Below are positions 23,570 through 34,307 of a DNA stretch of 64,000 bases, piece by piece (position 1 is the stretch's first letter; every line of letters begins with the position of its first letter). Both the position numbers and the translations under genes were made by a program. Source of the DNA: Corylus avellana. Lineage: Eukaryota > Streptophyta > Magnoliopsida > Fagales > Betulaceae. The notes under the pieces were generated by a model. The model was not told where the DNA came from and ran no database searches. It saw only the letters and a program-made list of their open reading frames with translations. The DNA is taken from the NCBI RefSeq assembly GCF_901000735.1, contig NC_081551.1:17884545-17948544 (forward strand), in the 5' to 3' direction.

Positions 23570-25147
23570 AATAAATGTAAAATAAGCCAAAAAAGTTAGT
23601 AGTGACCACTTTTTAAACTTGGAGCTTTCAAAGAAATCATACAATAACTTCAGACAGTTCAACAAAACAATAACTTATCAAAGAATAAGGGGTTAATCCA
23701 TGACCTATGGGTTGCTGATATATCATCAATAGCATAGTTGATAACATTGGCCATCTCATTGCTATAAGAGTATAGTGTATTGAAATTTATGCTACAGTTT
23801 ACTAGCGGACAACCTTATATAGTGAATAGTAAAAGAATCAAGCAACAACAATCTTATAAATTTCTTTTGAGCGTAGTTAGATATGCAGCAAAAATCAATC
23901 TTGTCTCCTTAAAATTACTTGAAGCAAATGAAGTACATCCACGGTTGTAGAACCATTCTGAAAATGCCATAATCATTAAGAGTTACAGCATAAAAGAATA
24001 AAGGATTTGACATTGTTTCAGATACATTGAAAGTGTATATTAAAAAAACATGTGTCTCTTCCATTTTTCTCCTCGTTATTTAAAAAGTATGTACTTCTCA
24101 CATGCAAAAGGAACCCACGGCATTTTAATCGACTGTGTTGGAGGAAGTTACCTCAACACAATTTGAAAGAAAACTCTGGCCTTCCATCATTAAGAATTAC
24201 AATGAAAAAAAGGACTTGTGACATTGTTTCGGATACATTAAAAGTGCATACTACACTAGTTACATGTGCTTCTCTCCAACTATAGTGTTAAAAAAAACTC
24301 TGTATTTCTGAAAAGTAAACAGTAGTCAATAACAAGAATTGAATGAAACACTAGTTACAGCCCATACAACATTTTATGTGATCTTAGTCTCCATTAACGC
24401 AAACAATCAAGATTTAGCAAATGGTGCAACTCCAACCAGATTTTCATTTCAAGTATAAATGACTTTCAAAGACAAGTGTCTTCTCTCAAATACTTTATTC
24501 ATTTGCACTGTGTTGTTAGAGAGGGTGCAAAGTCTTACATCCAAAGTCAAAGAACAAGCAAAATTTTGATCCATTTGATTCTAGACAAAGTATGATCACC
24601 GTCCTATACAGGTGCTAAATGTAAATGAATTGGATGCAATTGGGTAGATAGAGAATCAGAAGATGAATGGAATTATATTGTAACAAAATTTCCTAAATCA
24701 CCCTTGTAATACAATTCTAGTTTGCATTTGAAGGAATTTTTTTTTCTCCAACAATGTGGTGCCTGTCCCACGAAAATTCATAAAATTTCACAACAAATTT
24801 TCCACATGGCTTTCATTGCTGAAATGCCCAAGTTTAAAGTGCTTCATTCTATATTAACAATATGCAAACTAAGATACAAGTGTCTAACAAAAAATTGGAG
24901 ATACAACATCAAAACAGAAGTAAGATACTTGAATTCATTATACTGTTTTTTGGGTTGTATAACACTCGAATTTATCAAGTGCAACCGTAAACAGAAGGAT
25001 ATTATAAATAAATACACCTTCAAAATCTTCCAATGACTGCAATCCTATGACCATTTGACAGCATCACACACTGCTTACGAGATTGCAGTTAAACTTTACT
25101 TCATTCAGTAAAGTCATGTGTACATATTGTTAAAGAGCATAGACCGT
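23570..25147. other. Intergenic/intron region upstream of copy 4
   Basis: It is repeated almost base for base at 57565-59146. The frames at 24052-24285 and 24722-25036 (+) have counterparts at 58050-58289 and 58754-59035 but carry frameshifts and no recognisable motif. A piece at 24470-24660 is related to the 61-codon-frame block. No gene supported. Confidence 0.45.
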
Positions 25148-25623
25148 GGCAGAAAACTCATGTTTTCTGCCCTCCAATAGACACGTCAGCAGAAGCACAA
25201 AAATTGCCTACAACAAAAACACTGGATTTTGAGCTTCAACGGTGAGAGAGAGACTTGGCTCACCAGACCAACGGGTCCCGACCTGAGACCTGCCGTGGGT
25301 CAGCAGACCCACTCGGGTCACGGCCTGAGACCCGCCTTGGGTCAGCAGACCCACGCGGGTCTCGGCCAGAGACCCAGCGTGGACAGCGACGCCGAGTGTC
25401 TGGCCGCGACCCAACCGCCACCCCCGGTTACGCCGCTGCCCACGCCACCGCCATTCCACCTTTGCTCCTCCACCGGTAATCTCTCTCCGGCCGATTTATC
25501 TGCCTGGGATCCGGTGGGATGGTTTTTTTATCCGGTGAGTTGATAACAATTTGGTGTTTTATCTGGCGTTTGATCTTATTTTCTTAAGGTGTAGTCTCAT
25601 CATTTTAATGGATGAGTTTTCTG
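25148..25623. mobile_element. Mutator-like non-autonomous element with GC-rich core (copy A)
   Basis: The left end 'ggcagaaaactcatgttttc' is shared with 59147. The right end is degenerate here but complete in the 59-kb copy. The core is GC-rich and contains a tandem repeat with unit 'gggtcagcagacccac' plus flanking GAGACC, and ends in a donor-like CCGGTGAGTT. Frames read Pro- and Gln-rich sequence on both strands with no recognised protein. A captured gene fragment (Pack-MULE) is possible. Confidence 0.5.
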
Positions 25624-25779
25624 ACTTTGACCGTATAGAAGCAGCTCTCATTGTTAAGAGAATAACTTCAGTTCGGCTGTGGCAAAAAACCTCCTTATCT
25701 GCCCACCAATGCAAATGTGACACCTCAGCATAAAACAGCTAAGAAAATAAGAAAGCTGCTGCTATTCGGTCGTGACAAA

Positions 25780-26795
25780 AAGAGAAATGCTATAATGCAA
25801 TTAAAAGACCATATTTTCACGAGATATTCTTCTTTTCATTCTCAATACTATCTCCCCATCATCTCTTCCAAGTGCATCTTGATTTTTTCAAAATAAAAAA
25901 ATAAAAAAATTTAAGAGGAGAGATGGTCTGGAGAATGCATAGAAGCATTCATCTATTTTCACAATCAAAGTCTACGTGGCAATAATATTAAAATGAAAAA
26001 AATTCATTTCTCTCTCCTCAGTCGGTTTCCTATGAGAAAAAACCAGGCTGGTTAACCCAACCTGGGTTGATCAGCCTTTTTATTAAAAAAATTAAAAATT
26101 AAAAAAAAAAAAAAGTGAGGGGAAGATAATCACGGAGAGAGAGAGGGACGAAGAGATGAGAGATTGAATTTTTTGGAAGGACAATGAGATTCAGAGAAGA
26201 TGGGCTGAGCTCCAATTTATTATTATTATTTTTTAGGACAAGCCACCCAGGGGGCGGCGAGCCGCCACCCCCGCCCACTGGGGTTGGCGCGAGGCCACCC
26301 ATGGGTGGCTGGGGTTGCCGCGAGTCCACTTCCTCCTTGCGGCCACCCCATTGGGCGGGGCTGGCGGCTCGACGCCCACGACGCCGCCCTTCGTCTCTCT
26401 TTCTCTCGACAGCTCTCTTTCACTCTCCAATCTCTCCCTCTTCTATGTTCTGTCTCTCCTTCTCTGTAACTCTCCCTCAAGCTCTCTCTCTCTCTCTCAA
26501 TCTCTCATCTCTTCTTCCCTCTCTCTCTCCGTGATTATCTTTCCCTCACTTTTCTTTTCTTTTTTTTCTTTTTTTTAATAAAAAGAATGATCAACCCAGG
26601 TTGGGTTAACCAGCCTGGTTTCTTCTCATAGAAAACCGACTGAGGAGAGAGAAATGATTTTTTTTCATTTTAATATTATTGCCACGTAGACTTTGATGGT
26701 GAAGAGGAATGCGTCTATGCATTCTCCAGACCATCTCCAGACCATCTCTCCTCGTGAAAATATGGTCTTTTGATAGCATTCTAGTATTTCTCTGG
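25780..26795. mobile_element. Foldback Mutator-like element with GC-rich core
   Basis: The arms at about 25920-26135 and 26525-26745 are inverted copies of about 215 bases, for example 'aacccaacctgggttgatca' and its reverse at 26588-26607. Outer arms 'gaccatattttcacgag' and the reverse 'ctcgtgaaaatatggtc' also pair, with about 95 extra bases in the left arm. Between the arms is a GC-rich stretch (about 26235-26380) followed by a CT-rich tract. Long arms and a GC-rich cargo fit a Pack-MULE. No transposase; frames across it are low complexity. Confidence 0.6.
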
Positions 26796-26799
26796 CAAA

Positions 26800-27555
26800 A
26801 AAAAGTGGGTTTTCTGCCCATCAATCACCGCATGACACATCAGTCATTCAAGAAAAATGCAAAAACTTAAAATGAAATCAAAACACCAAAACAAAATGAG
26901 GGCAGCCACGAGGATCAGGACCACCAGCCCAGCCCATATGAGGCGGCAGGCGCGGCCACCCCATGGCCATGGGTGGCCCGCGCGGCGCTGGTGGAGAAGA
27001 TCCTCGGCGCTGGTGTAGAAAACACACAAGACCAAGAAAACTCCCGCCGCCGTCCAAGAGAGAGATTGAGAGAGAGGGAGAGAGATACCGGAGAGAGACT
27101 CAGATCACTGTAGATCTGATCCCACCGCAACCACCGCAATCCCGCCGCCCATGCCGGGATCTCTGAGCATCACCGGTCAGAGCAACCAGAGAGAGACAGA
27201 GAGAGGGCGAGAGATACCCGCCCGCAGCCGCCCAAGCTGAACCTCCCCAGGCAACGGGTTGGCCGCGCGGGCCACCCCTAGGCCACGGGGTGGCTCGTCG
27301 GCCACCCCAGCGCCGCCCTTCTTGGGCTTGTGTTGGTTTTCTCTCCCTCTCTCTGAGTCTCTCTGAGTCTCTCTCCATCTCTCTCTTCTCGGTAGATTTG
27401 AGCGGTGATGGTCGAGACTGCGTGGCGGCAGCGCAATTTGAGATGGGCAGCACCGGTGGGACCAGACGGCGGCGGGCGGTGATGGTCGTGAAAGGTGCAG
27501 TGCGTTCTGAGGTGTGGAGGGGATGAAGAAATAATATGGTGTTTTGGTTTTATTT
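26800..27555. other. GC-rich segment with CT/GA-rich tracts
   Basis: Sequence such as 'ggccaccccatggccatggg' and matching GA- and CT-rich stretches (27055-27100, 27185-27210, 27335-27385) sits between partly inverted ends ('aaatcaaaacaccaaaac' near 26878 and 'ggtgttttggttttatttt' near 27538). The composition differs sharply from the AT-rich surroundings. It is likely transposon cargo. I cannot assign any frame here. Confidence 0.4.
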
Positions 27556-27879
27556 TCTGAGTATAACTTCAGTTCGGCTGTGGCAAAAAACCTCCATTGT
27601 CAAATTACCACTTCTTCACATATTACGATGCAGAGAACTGAGCATACATATTCACGACGCAGATAAGTAATGCGCATACAAAACAGGTGCTACAAGAGAA
27701 AGCAGCTATGAAAAGTGTAGTGTCTGATTTTTCGAAAGGAAGAAGACGATACAGAGAGAGAGAGAAACCTGGAGGGGTTGATGAAAGCTCGCCGTTTTCT
27801 TTCCGCAGTCCTTGGCACTGTGCGTTCTGTCTAAAACCCCGTGTCAGGGTATTTGAGAGGCGTTAACTTATTCCCATAC

Positions 27880-28660
27880 GTCTCTCCTTTGGGCTTAGAC
27901 GCCCAGCAGTCGCCTTAGAGGCCCAGCCGTGGCCTTAGCCAAACCCAAGTCATCAGCATGCAGCCCATTGGAATTACCCAGTGTACAGTCAAAGATTCTT
28001 ACAAAATTCGATTCCCCTTACTGTCCCAACTTTGGGAAAAATAAAATAAAATAAAGAAATAAAAAATTCGAACTTTTTCTCTCCTCCCTTTCTTTTTTTT
28101 TTTTGTTTGGTTTCATTTCTCAGTTCCTCTTTTCTCTCTCTTTCGTTCTCTTCCATACTCTCCAGTCTCCCCAAACCCACAAAATTACTGCACTGTCGAA
28201 TAAAGAGAATGCTCTAACCTGTTTCAACATTGAAGAGAAGCCATTTACTCGTCAACTGAGGAAGCCAGGCCACTCCAGGTCCTCCTCCTTCGGCTGTTGT
28301 TCGCGGAAGCAGCACCTCCATCCAGATCCACAGCCGCGCTATCCAACACCACAAACAAGTGACCAGAAATGGCCTCCCATTCCCATAGGGGCGAAGGGGG
28401 GAGCACCAGAATGCATGTAGCCAAAGATTAACAAGGGAAAGAAGAGGGAGGATAAGGCTAGTCAGGACGCAGAGGGCTTGACAGAGAGAGAACAGCGAAA
28501 ATGAATGAGAAAGCAATAACAATAAAGTATGAGAAACAGGCCTTCCACCCTCAAGTGGGGTCGTCGAGTGCGTGAATCTCGAGGGGTAGCTAAAAGACAG
28601 CGAGCCCGGTAGGTGATAAAGGGGCAAAATTAGCTGCAGCAATTATTTACGAATTCATCT
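27880..28660 (-). promoter_or_regulatory. Leader/promoter cassette E1, copy at unit 4
   Basis: It is close to 59940-60665. On the - strand it has site-II-like motifs to the right (near 29240-29285, separated by inserted sequence), a leader ending near CCACTTGAG|GGTGG (about 28556) and a second segment ending CTTCAAT...AACAGGTTAGAG (about 28215). The 142-codon - frame at 28214-28642 is Leu/Ser-rich and is not kept in the other cassettes. Confidence 0.35.
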
Positions 28661-30200
28661 AAATTTTAATTGCTCTCAACCGTAAACTCTTCCATTAAAT
28701 TTTAAATGTTATATGAAGTTTATATTCTTAAATTTTGTATAAAATTTGAACTTTTACCTTTAATTTTAAAACGTTTTTTATATTAAAAAATTAATAAAAT
28801 TAAGAATATTTTGGTCTTTTTTGATATTTTTAACGGTTAAAATTGTCGGATGGTTCACATTAAGAGCAATTGAAAATTCAGAGCCCAAATTAAGAGATTT
28901 GAAAGTTTGAAGAAGGTTGTTAAATTGCGTGAAAGTTCAGGAGGTTAAATAAAGTTTCTCCTAAATTTTTTAAGTGTTTCTTAATACGTCTTAAGCCACT
29001 CTTGTTAGTTGTTTTCTTCTAAAAATGATGCGACTCTTAAGATTACTATTTAATTAAAATATAATAATAATCAATCACAAATTTAAAAATTAATTTTAAA
29101 AATTACATTATTCTTCGAGTAACAAAAAAAAAACTTATAACGGTACTCGTTTTTCACATATTTTTTAATAATATTATTAAAAAATCATATATTTCTCCTC
29201 AAGATACTTAATAATTAGACTGATTTGTAACTTAGTAGGGCCATTACACCTGTTTTAGGCCCAAATATTTTTTGTCTGGGCTTGAATACAATGAAATCAA
29301 GTTAGGCCTGACACAGGCTAGAAAAGATAAAAGTCAAAACGAAGAAAAACACCGAGTGCTTGAATCTGACCAAAGAAAATTACTCTATCCAGATTTACAT
29401 TTTAACTGTAAATTACTTACGAAAAAAAAAAAAAACATTTAACCCTCGAACCGTAACTAGTTTTCACTTGTACATTAAAATGCTATTTGTGAAACTTGCC
29501 CCTCCAAACTACCAAATTTTTTTTTTTTAAAATGTTAAAATACATTGAAGATGTCACACAACCCACACGTGCGAACATTTTATTTAAAATACCATAATAC
29601 TTTGAAATACAAAATCGCATTTATCCTTTAAATAAAATATATAATAAACATTTTTAGAGACAAAGTGAGAGAGGAGGTGGTTAGACCAATCCATCACCCT
29701 AAAACATAGTTCGGCCAGTTTCAAAAAAATATTTTGACAAATCATCTTGGCAATTTTGAATGAAGTGATTCGGCCACAACCAAATATTCATGAAGGAGTG
29801 GCCATGCCATCCCTTCGAGGTAAGGGTTAATTCGACCCTCCAAAAATTGACATTATGGGTAGTTAAACCAATTATACAGCTTTGGGTACTTAAACACCCA
29901 CTTGGAGAAATACCCACCAAGTATTAGCTGGTAGCACTTTTTTTCTTTTTGGTCTATCAGAATTAATAGCAAAAATTATAGCACAACAAAACTACCATCT
30001 GGGTTTGAAATTGCTTTTAATGCTAATTTGCTAGCTAGGGAGTGTTAAACTAATACAATGTTCAACATCAAAAGCATAAATACTAACACAAATGATGATC
30101 AAATAATGCTCTACAACATATAACAGAGACCTTTGGATATAAAAAGGAGAGATCATGCAACAAGTGAGAATAAATAACAAAACATCAAACAACTACCTTC
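28661..30200. other. Intergenic between E1 cassette and copy 5
   Basis: 28661-29220 is AT-rich and resembles 60690-60720 and 63070-63130 at its edges. 29237-29380 carries the E1-associated 'cctgttttaggccca' motif block seen again at 63361-63480. 29400-29610 is a diverged copy of 1690-1925. The - strand frame at 29699-29920 has no recognisable domain. No gene supported. Confidence 0.45.
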
Positions 30201-30329
30201 TCAGCTGTTAGATACAAAATCAAAACAAGGAAAATATCTTATTTGTGTTTGTGTGTGGGTAAAATGTATAAGAGACCGTGCAGCAGATGGCTTTCTTACA
30301 AAATCAGAAAACAAAGGAAGGAAATTATC

Positions 30330-30495
30330 ATTAAAAATATATGTACACATAGAACAGTAACCATGTACAAATAGCAATTTTTGTACAAATAGCTTGATGG
30401 CATGATGTACAGATGGCATGATGTACAAATAGCTTGATGATGTACAATTTTTGTACAAATATATGTACAAATAGCAATTTTTAGACAAGTAATGA
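30330..30495. repeat. Irregular tandem repeat downstream of copy 5
   Basis: Short units 'gtacaaatagcttgatg', 'gtacaaatagcaattttt' and 'catgatgtacagatgg' alternate over about 165 bases. It lies about 90 bases past the stop codon of copy 5 and is not present after the other copies. Confidence 0.6.
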
Positions 30496-30586
30496 TATTT
30501 AGTAGACTGTAATACGACTAGACAACTTGATGATGCGGCAGACGGACATGTGATTCTGGTATCATCCACTTCTGAATCTTCCCAAA

Positions 30587-31102
30587 CTATTTCCACAATG
30601 ACTTAAACATTTTGGATGCATGTTTTAGCTTGATAACCAATCTGTGAAGCCATAACAAGGCAAGTAAGCAATGAAAAGAAAAAAGAGAAAGAGTATATCA
30701 ACACAGCAAAGGAAGCAAAAAGAAGAAACAGAGGAAATTTGTCAAGAGCTGTAGTCTAGGAAAGTACCCATTCATCGCAATCATACTTCCTTTAATAGGG
30801 GAGACAGTCACTCTTCCCTCTATGTAGTTCAGCTCAATCTTCTCATTGTCCCTTATCATGGATGGCAGAAGAGATTTCTTCTCCGACCCTGAAGCACCTT
30901 CAAGATATACATATACAGCTATGTCACACTTATTATACTCAATGTGAAAATCGCTGTACCTTATGTATTCGTGCTTTTCAGGTGGGATTTTAATTCTAAT
31001 CACTTCAGATCCCGCAGGACAACGTATTGCTTCCACTATCATTGTGCCAACAGTGGAATTATTTTGCACCCTGGCGTTCCTTGAAAAAAGGTCCACAGCC
31101 AT
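30587..31102 (-). CDS. Small family gene, copy 5 (subfamily C), intact and most diverged
   Basis: The ATG at 31102 (CCAATGGCTG) follows the acceptor TTTGCAG at 31118. Exon 30768-31102 joins 30587-30641 across a 126-nt intron (ATGG|GTACTT, GGCTTCACAG|A), giving about 129 residues. The core keeps LFSRNARVQNN, IPPEKHEYIRYSDFHIEYNK and IRDNEKIELNYIEGRVTVSP. The last exon reads LVIKLKHASKMFKSLWK then stop, the same length and pattern as in copies 2 and 7 although few bases are identical. That is the best evidence that this exon is coding. A leader exon ends at 31671, 553 nt upstream. Function unknown. As the outgroup of the array it may be the parental locus (inference). Confidence 0.65.
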
Positions 31103-31670
31103 TGGATTGCCACACAACTGCAAACAAGCAAGAGAAACAGCGCTAAATTTGGCTCTTTCAAACAAATCAAACAATATCAATATCATATACATCGTAAATC
31201 AAACAATATTTCAACAAAAAAGATGAAACAATTATCAAGGAACTGGGGTCTTCTATGGCCTATGGATCGTTTATAGTTTATACCAACCTCAATAGTATGA
31301 TTGATATCACGATCATTATCTTGGTCTGATTCAATAAGATAGTAAAAGAAAACAAGCAGCAAAAATTCAATAGAAAACATCTATAAATTTATATGCAGCA
31401 AACTAGAAAGACCCAGTTAAATCAATATCGAGAAAATTAGAAAACCCAAAAATTAAGCTGATATACATGCTTGAGTTAGTCCTTGAATAGTTTTGGGTCC
31501 CCATTTTTAGTCCTCGGATGATCTTCCTATCATGGCAAAATGGATATTCCGATTCCGTAGCTTTTTCCGTTCTCTTCCGAGAGAAGCATCTACATATGCG
31601 CGTGTGTGGGCTGTGGAGAAAGAGTTCAATGAGAATAAGCCAAGAAAATGTTTGAGAAAATTGGTTTTAC

Positions 31671-31790
31671 CTTCAAGAAGTGGTGCCCAGAGCCTGAATC
31701 TGAGAAGCAAGTGTTGAGCGGCCTTCGTTGAAATGTTAGAGCGACACTCGGAGAAGTAATAGTGTTGAGCCGCCCATCCTTCAGTAGCTT
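31671..31790 (-). other. 5' leader exon of copy 5 (diverged E1 type)
   Basis: The - strand exon ends CACTTCTTGAAG|GTAAAACC at 31671/31670, matching the E1 leader donor at 7314, 16028 and 54647. It pairs with the acceptor at 31118. The exon start is not visible. The frame at 31507-31710 overlaps it and reads across the donor, so it is unlikely to be real. Confidence 0.5.
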
Positions 31791-31879
31791 CGTCTCCAAG
31801 TTTCCGCTCTTTTTTTCTTTTCTTTTTTCAGAAAAAATTTTTTTAAAAAAAGTTTCTCATTTTATTTCTTATTTTTATA

Positions 31880-32059
31880 GAGTAATGATATAAGTAGAAC
31901 TAGAGTCTTCATAAACTCATCCTAAATGTGATGTGACATTTAAAATTACCAATAAATTAGAAGGATCATTATTGAATTTTGATCTGTTAGTGATTTTAAA
32001 TATCACATCACATTTTAGATGACTCTAAGAAGACTCTAGTCTTACTTATATCATTACTC
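31880..32059. mobile_element. Foldback MITE, 180 bp, Mutator-type target duplication
   Basis: The ends 'gagtaatgatataagta' and 'acttatatcattactc' are inverted repeats that continue, with mismatches, over about 65 bases. The flanks 'atttttata' (31871-31879) and 'acttttata' (32060-32068) form a 9-base duplication with one change, as expected for Mutator-type MITEs. No coding capacity. Confidence 0.7.
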
Positions 32060-32068
32060 ACTTTTATA

Positions 32069-33336
32069 TGTCGACACTTAAATATGTGAATAGTGTACCT
32101 CCAAAACATTGCCAGACAATTTTTTATAAGATTTGTGAATTTGATATAAATTTAATACAAAATTAAATTGTTAGAGTTAAAGAATTTAACCCGTTTAATT
32201 AAATATGTCGAATTATAATTAACCTATATAATTTTATACCCATATTTCAATAAGACCCGAACCCGATAAACGGCCTAATGTTTGTCAATTTTTGACATGT
32301 CATATAAATTCGACACGAACCTAATATAAAATTAGAGAATTATAATTAAGAAATTTGACCAATTTAATTAAATTGGTTAGATCATGATTAACCTATATAA
32401 TCGCATCCAAAATTGTGCTTTTTGATAACGGACAATTTTGGTATAAAAAGAAAATCGAAAAATATGAATTTAGCGTACCCGGTTGGCCGGTTGGGGTTGG
32501 ATATGAGTGTCGTATTCGTTTTTTGTAGTCGGTCTTCATCAACATCATCTTCGTTATTCATCAGCTATCCCATAAAAAGATGCTCCCAAAACTAAAAGAG
32601 GTAAAATGATCGAGTGAAGAGGGTAAAAAGTAAATCCAGAAGCAAATTACCTTGTGCAAGAAATGGAAAAGATGAAAGATAACACAGGATCCATCTTAGC
32701 TTGAAGGAAGAGGTGGAAAAATGTAAGAATGCTTGGGGGGCTTATTTATTTCCATTTTTCTTGGCTCTATTCATTGACTGACTTGGTAGCCTCCTTGCCG
32801 GGGAAGACAGGACAGGAAATTTCCGGGAGGTCAACCAGAAGACTAGTAGACAGCTCCATTTGTTTTTTGTTTTATTTTTTAACAAACCAACATCCATTAA
32901 AGAAAAGAAAAGTTACGGGACAGACACATAAAACTAATAAATTTAGACAGATTAACCCAATCTAGATAGACTACAAACTCCTCAAAGCCGATGAAGATGG
33001 ATAGCATTTGCAAATGCAGCTCGAGAAAACCTTTGTCGCGACGCAATTTAATGGATACTACCATCGAAAATACGAATACCCCATTCAAACATCTAAACAG
33101 ACTTTCAAAAAATGCCATGGCGATTTAGATGAAAAATAACCATGGAAAAAAGGTTTTAAAAAAAAAACCAAAAAAAAATTGAAAAACAAATTTTCGAAAA
33201 GGCCATGGTTATTTAGATGAAAAGTAACCGTGAAAAAAAGTTTTCAAAAAAGACAGCTCCATTTGAATGGTTATGGATGTGGGCTGGATTCCTTAAAATT
33301 AGGCCGTATTGAGAACACACCTTAACAAAAAAATTG
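32069..33336. other. Intergenic, no gene seen
   Basis: AT-rich spacer between copy 5 and the RRM gene. A short direct repeat ('gccatgg..atttagatgaaaa') occurs at about 33113-33160 and 33202-33245. Frames at 32413-32595, 32729-32965 (+) and 32897-33118 (-) have no recognisable features. Confidence 0.4.
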
Positions 33337-33912
33337 GGCTCATTTGGGTTTTTTCCATCCAACTCAATTTTTTTTTATTTTTTTTTTGTTCTTTTAATTT
33401 TGAATATTGTGAAAAAAAAAAGAGTTGAAGTTATGTTTGGATGATAATTGAAAAAATTAATAAAAAATTATAAAAAATATAAAAAAAAAATGCTAAAGGT
33501 AAATAAGTTCTCTATATTTAGCTCATATTCTCTTATAATCAATTATTATATTTTTAGGAGCTTATGGAGAGTCCACAAATCTAATGGTTGATTGTAAGAG
33601 AATATGATCTAAATATATATATATATATATATATAGACCTCTAGCATTTCTCAAAATTTAATTAAAAAAATATTGTGGTGGTTTTGAACCACCCCAAGTG
33701 TCTAGTGGCTCGGCCACCCCCCATTAGCTTCAGTGGTGGCTGGCCACCACCCCTAAATATATAATTTTAATTTTTAAATTTTTATTAATTGGGTTGAAAA
33801 TTTTTGAGATAAGTTGAAAAATTTGGAGTTGAGTTGATCATAATTGAAAAAGCTCCCAAACATAAATTATGAAAATAGTTGAGTTGGGAAAAAATTGTTT
33901 CCCAAACAAGCC
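33337..33912. mobile_element. Harbinger-like MITE with a second MITE nested inside
   Basis: The ends 'ggctcatttggg...ccatccaactc' and the reverse of 'gagttgggaaa...cccaaacaagcc' pair over about 30 bases. Inside, at 33488-33649, is another foldback element with 'aaatgctaaaggt' and 'acctctagcattt' ends and an (AT)n spacer. The outer target duplication is unclear. The pair lies about 400 bases upstream of the RRM start codon, so it may form part of that promoter. Confidence 0.5.
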
Positions 33913-34307
33913 TTAATACCGGAGATAGTGATTTTTTTTTTAATTTTTTTTTATTAACATTCTAGTCATTCAAAGAAAACAAAGGGTATTTTATTTTCCT
34001 CCAAAATGCAAAGTTAAATACATGTGAATTCAATATATAAGAAAAACCTAAAGTTGAAAAAAGAAGCTTTATTTATTATTTATTTTATGTGCTCAAAAAT
34101 ATAATTTTCATCTTTAAGAAATTATAAAAGTTATATTATTATCCAACAATTATTTGAAAATGCTAATATTTCCATTACAACTTTTGATTTAAGAGTGGAT
34201 TGAAAAAATAAAAATATAATTTTGAACATTATTTTTTATTTTTATATCGTGTCACAACACAATAAGTTTTTGCGATTTAAGCCTAATAATTTTTGAAGGC
34301 CATAGCA

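Larger units (their letters stand above)
25654..27592. mobile_element. 1.9-kb compound insertion absent from the 59-kb paralog
   Basis: Paralog 59655-59690 reads 'ctctcattgttaaattacc' straight through. Here that site is split, with 'cattgtta' on the left and 'cattgtca' on the right as a likely 8-base target duplication. A direct repeat of about 34 bases ('ataacttcagttcggctgtg' and onward) lies just inside both ends (25660-25693 and 27557-27591). Within it are a foldback element (25780-26795) and a GC-rich segment (26800-27555). The direct rather than inverted ends leave the class unclear. Confidence 0.6.

Noticed and set aside
26184..27526. Several Pro/Arg/Ser-rich frames on both strands
   Set aside because: They result from GC-rich and CT/GA-rich transposon cargo, overlap one another and show no domain.
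29699..29920. 73-codon frame on the - strand
   Set aside because: No similarity I recognise, and the diverged copies at 2490 and 50230 do not keep the frame.
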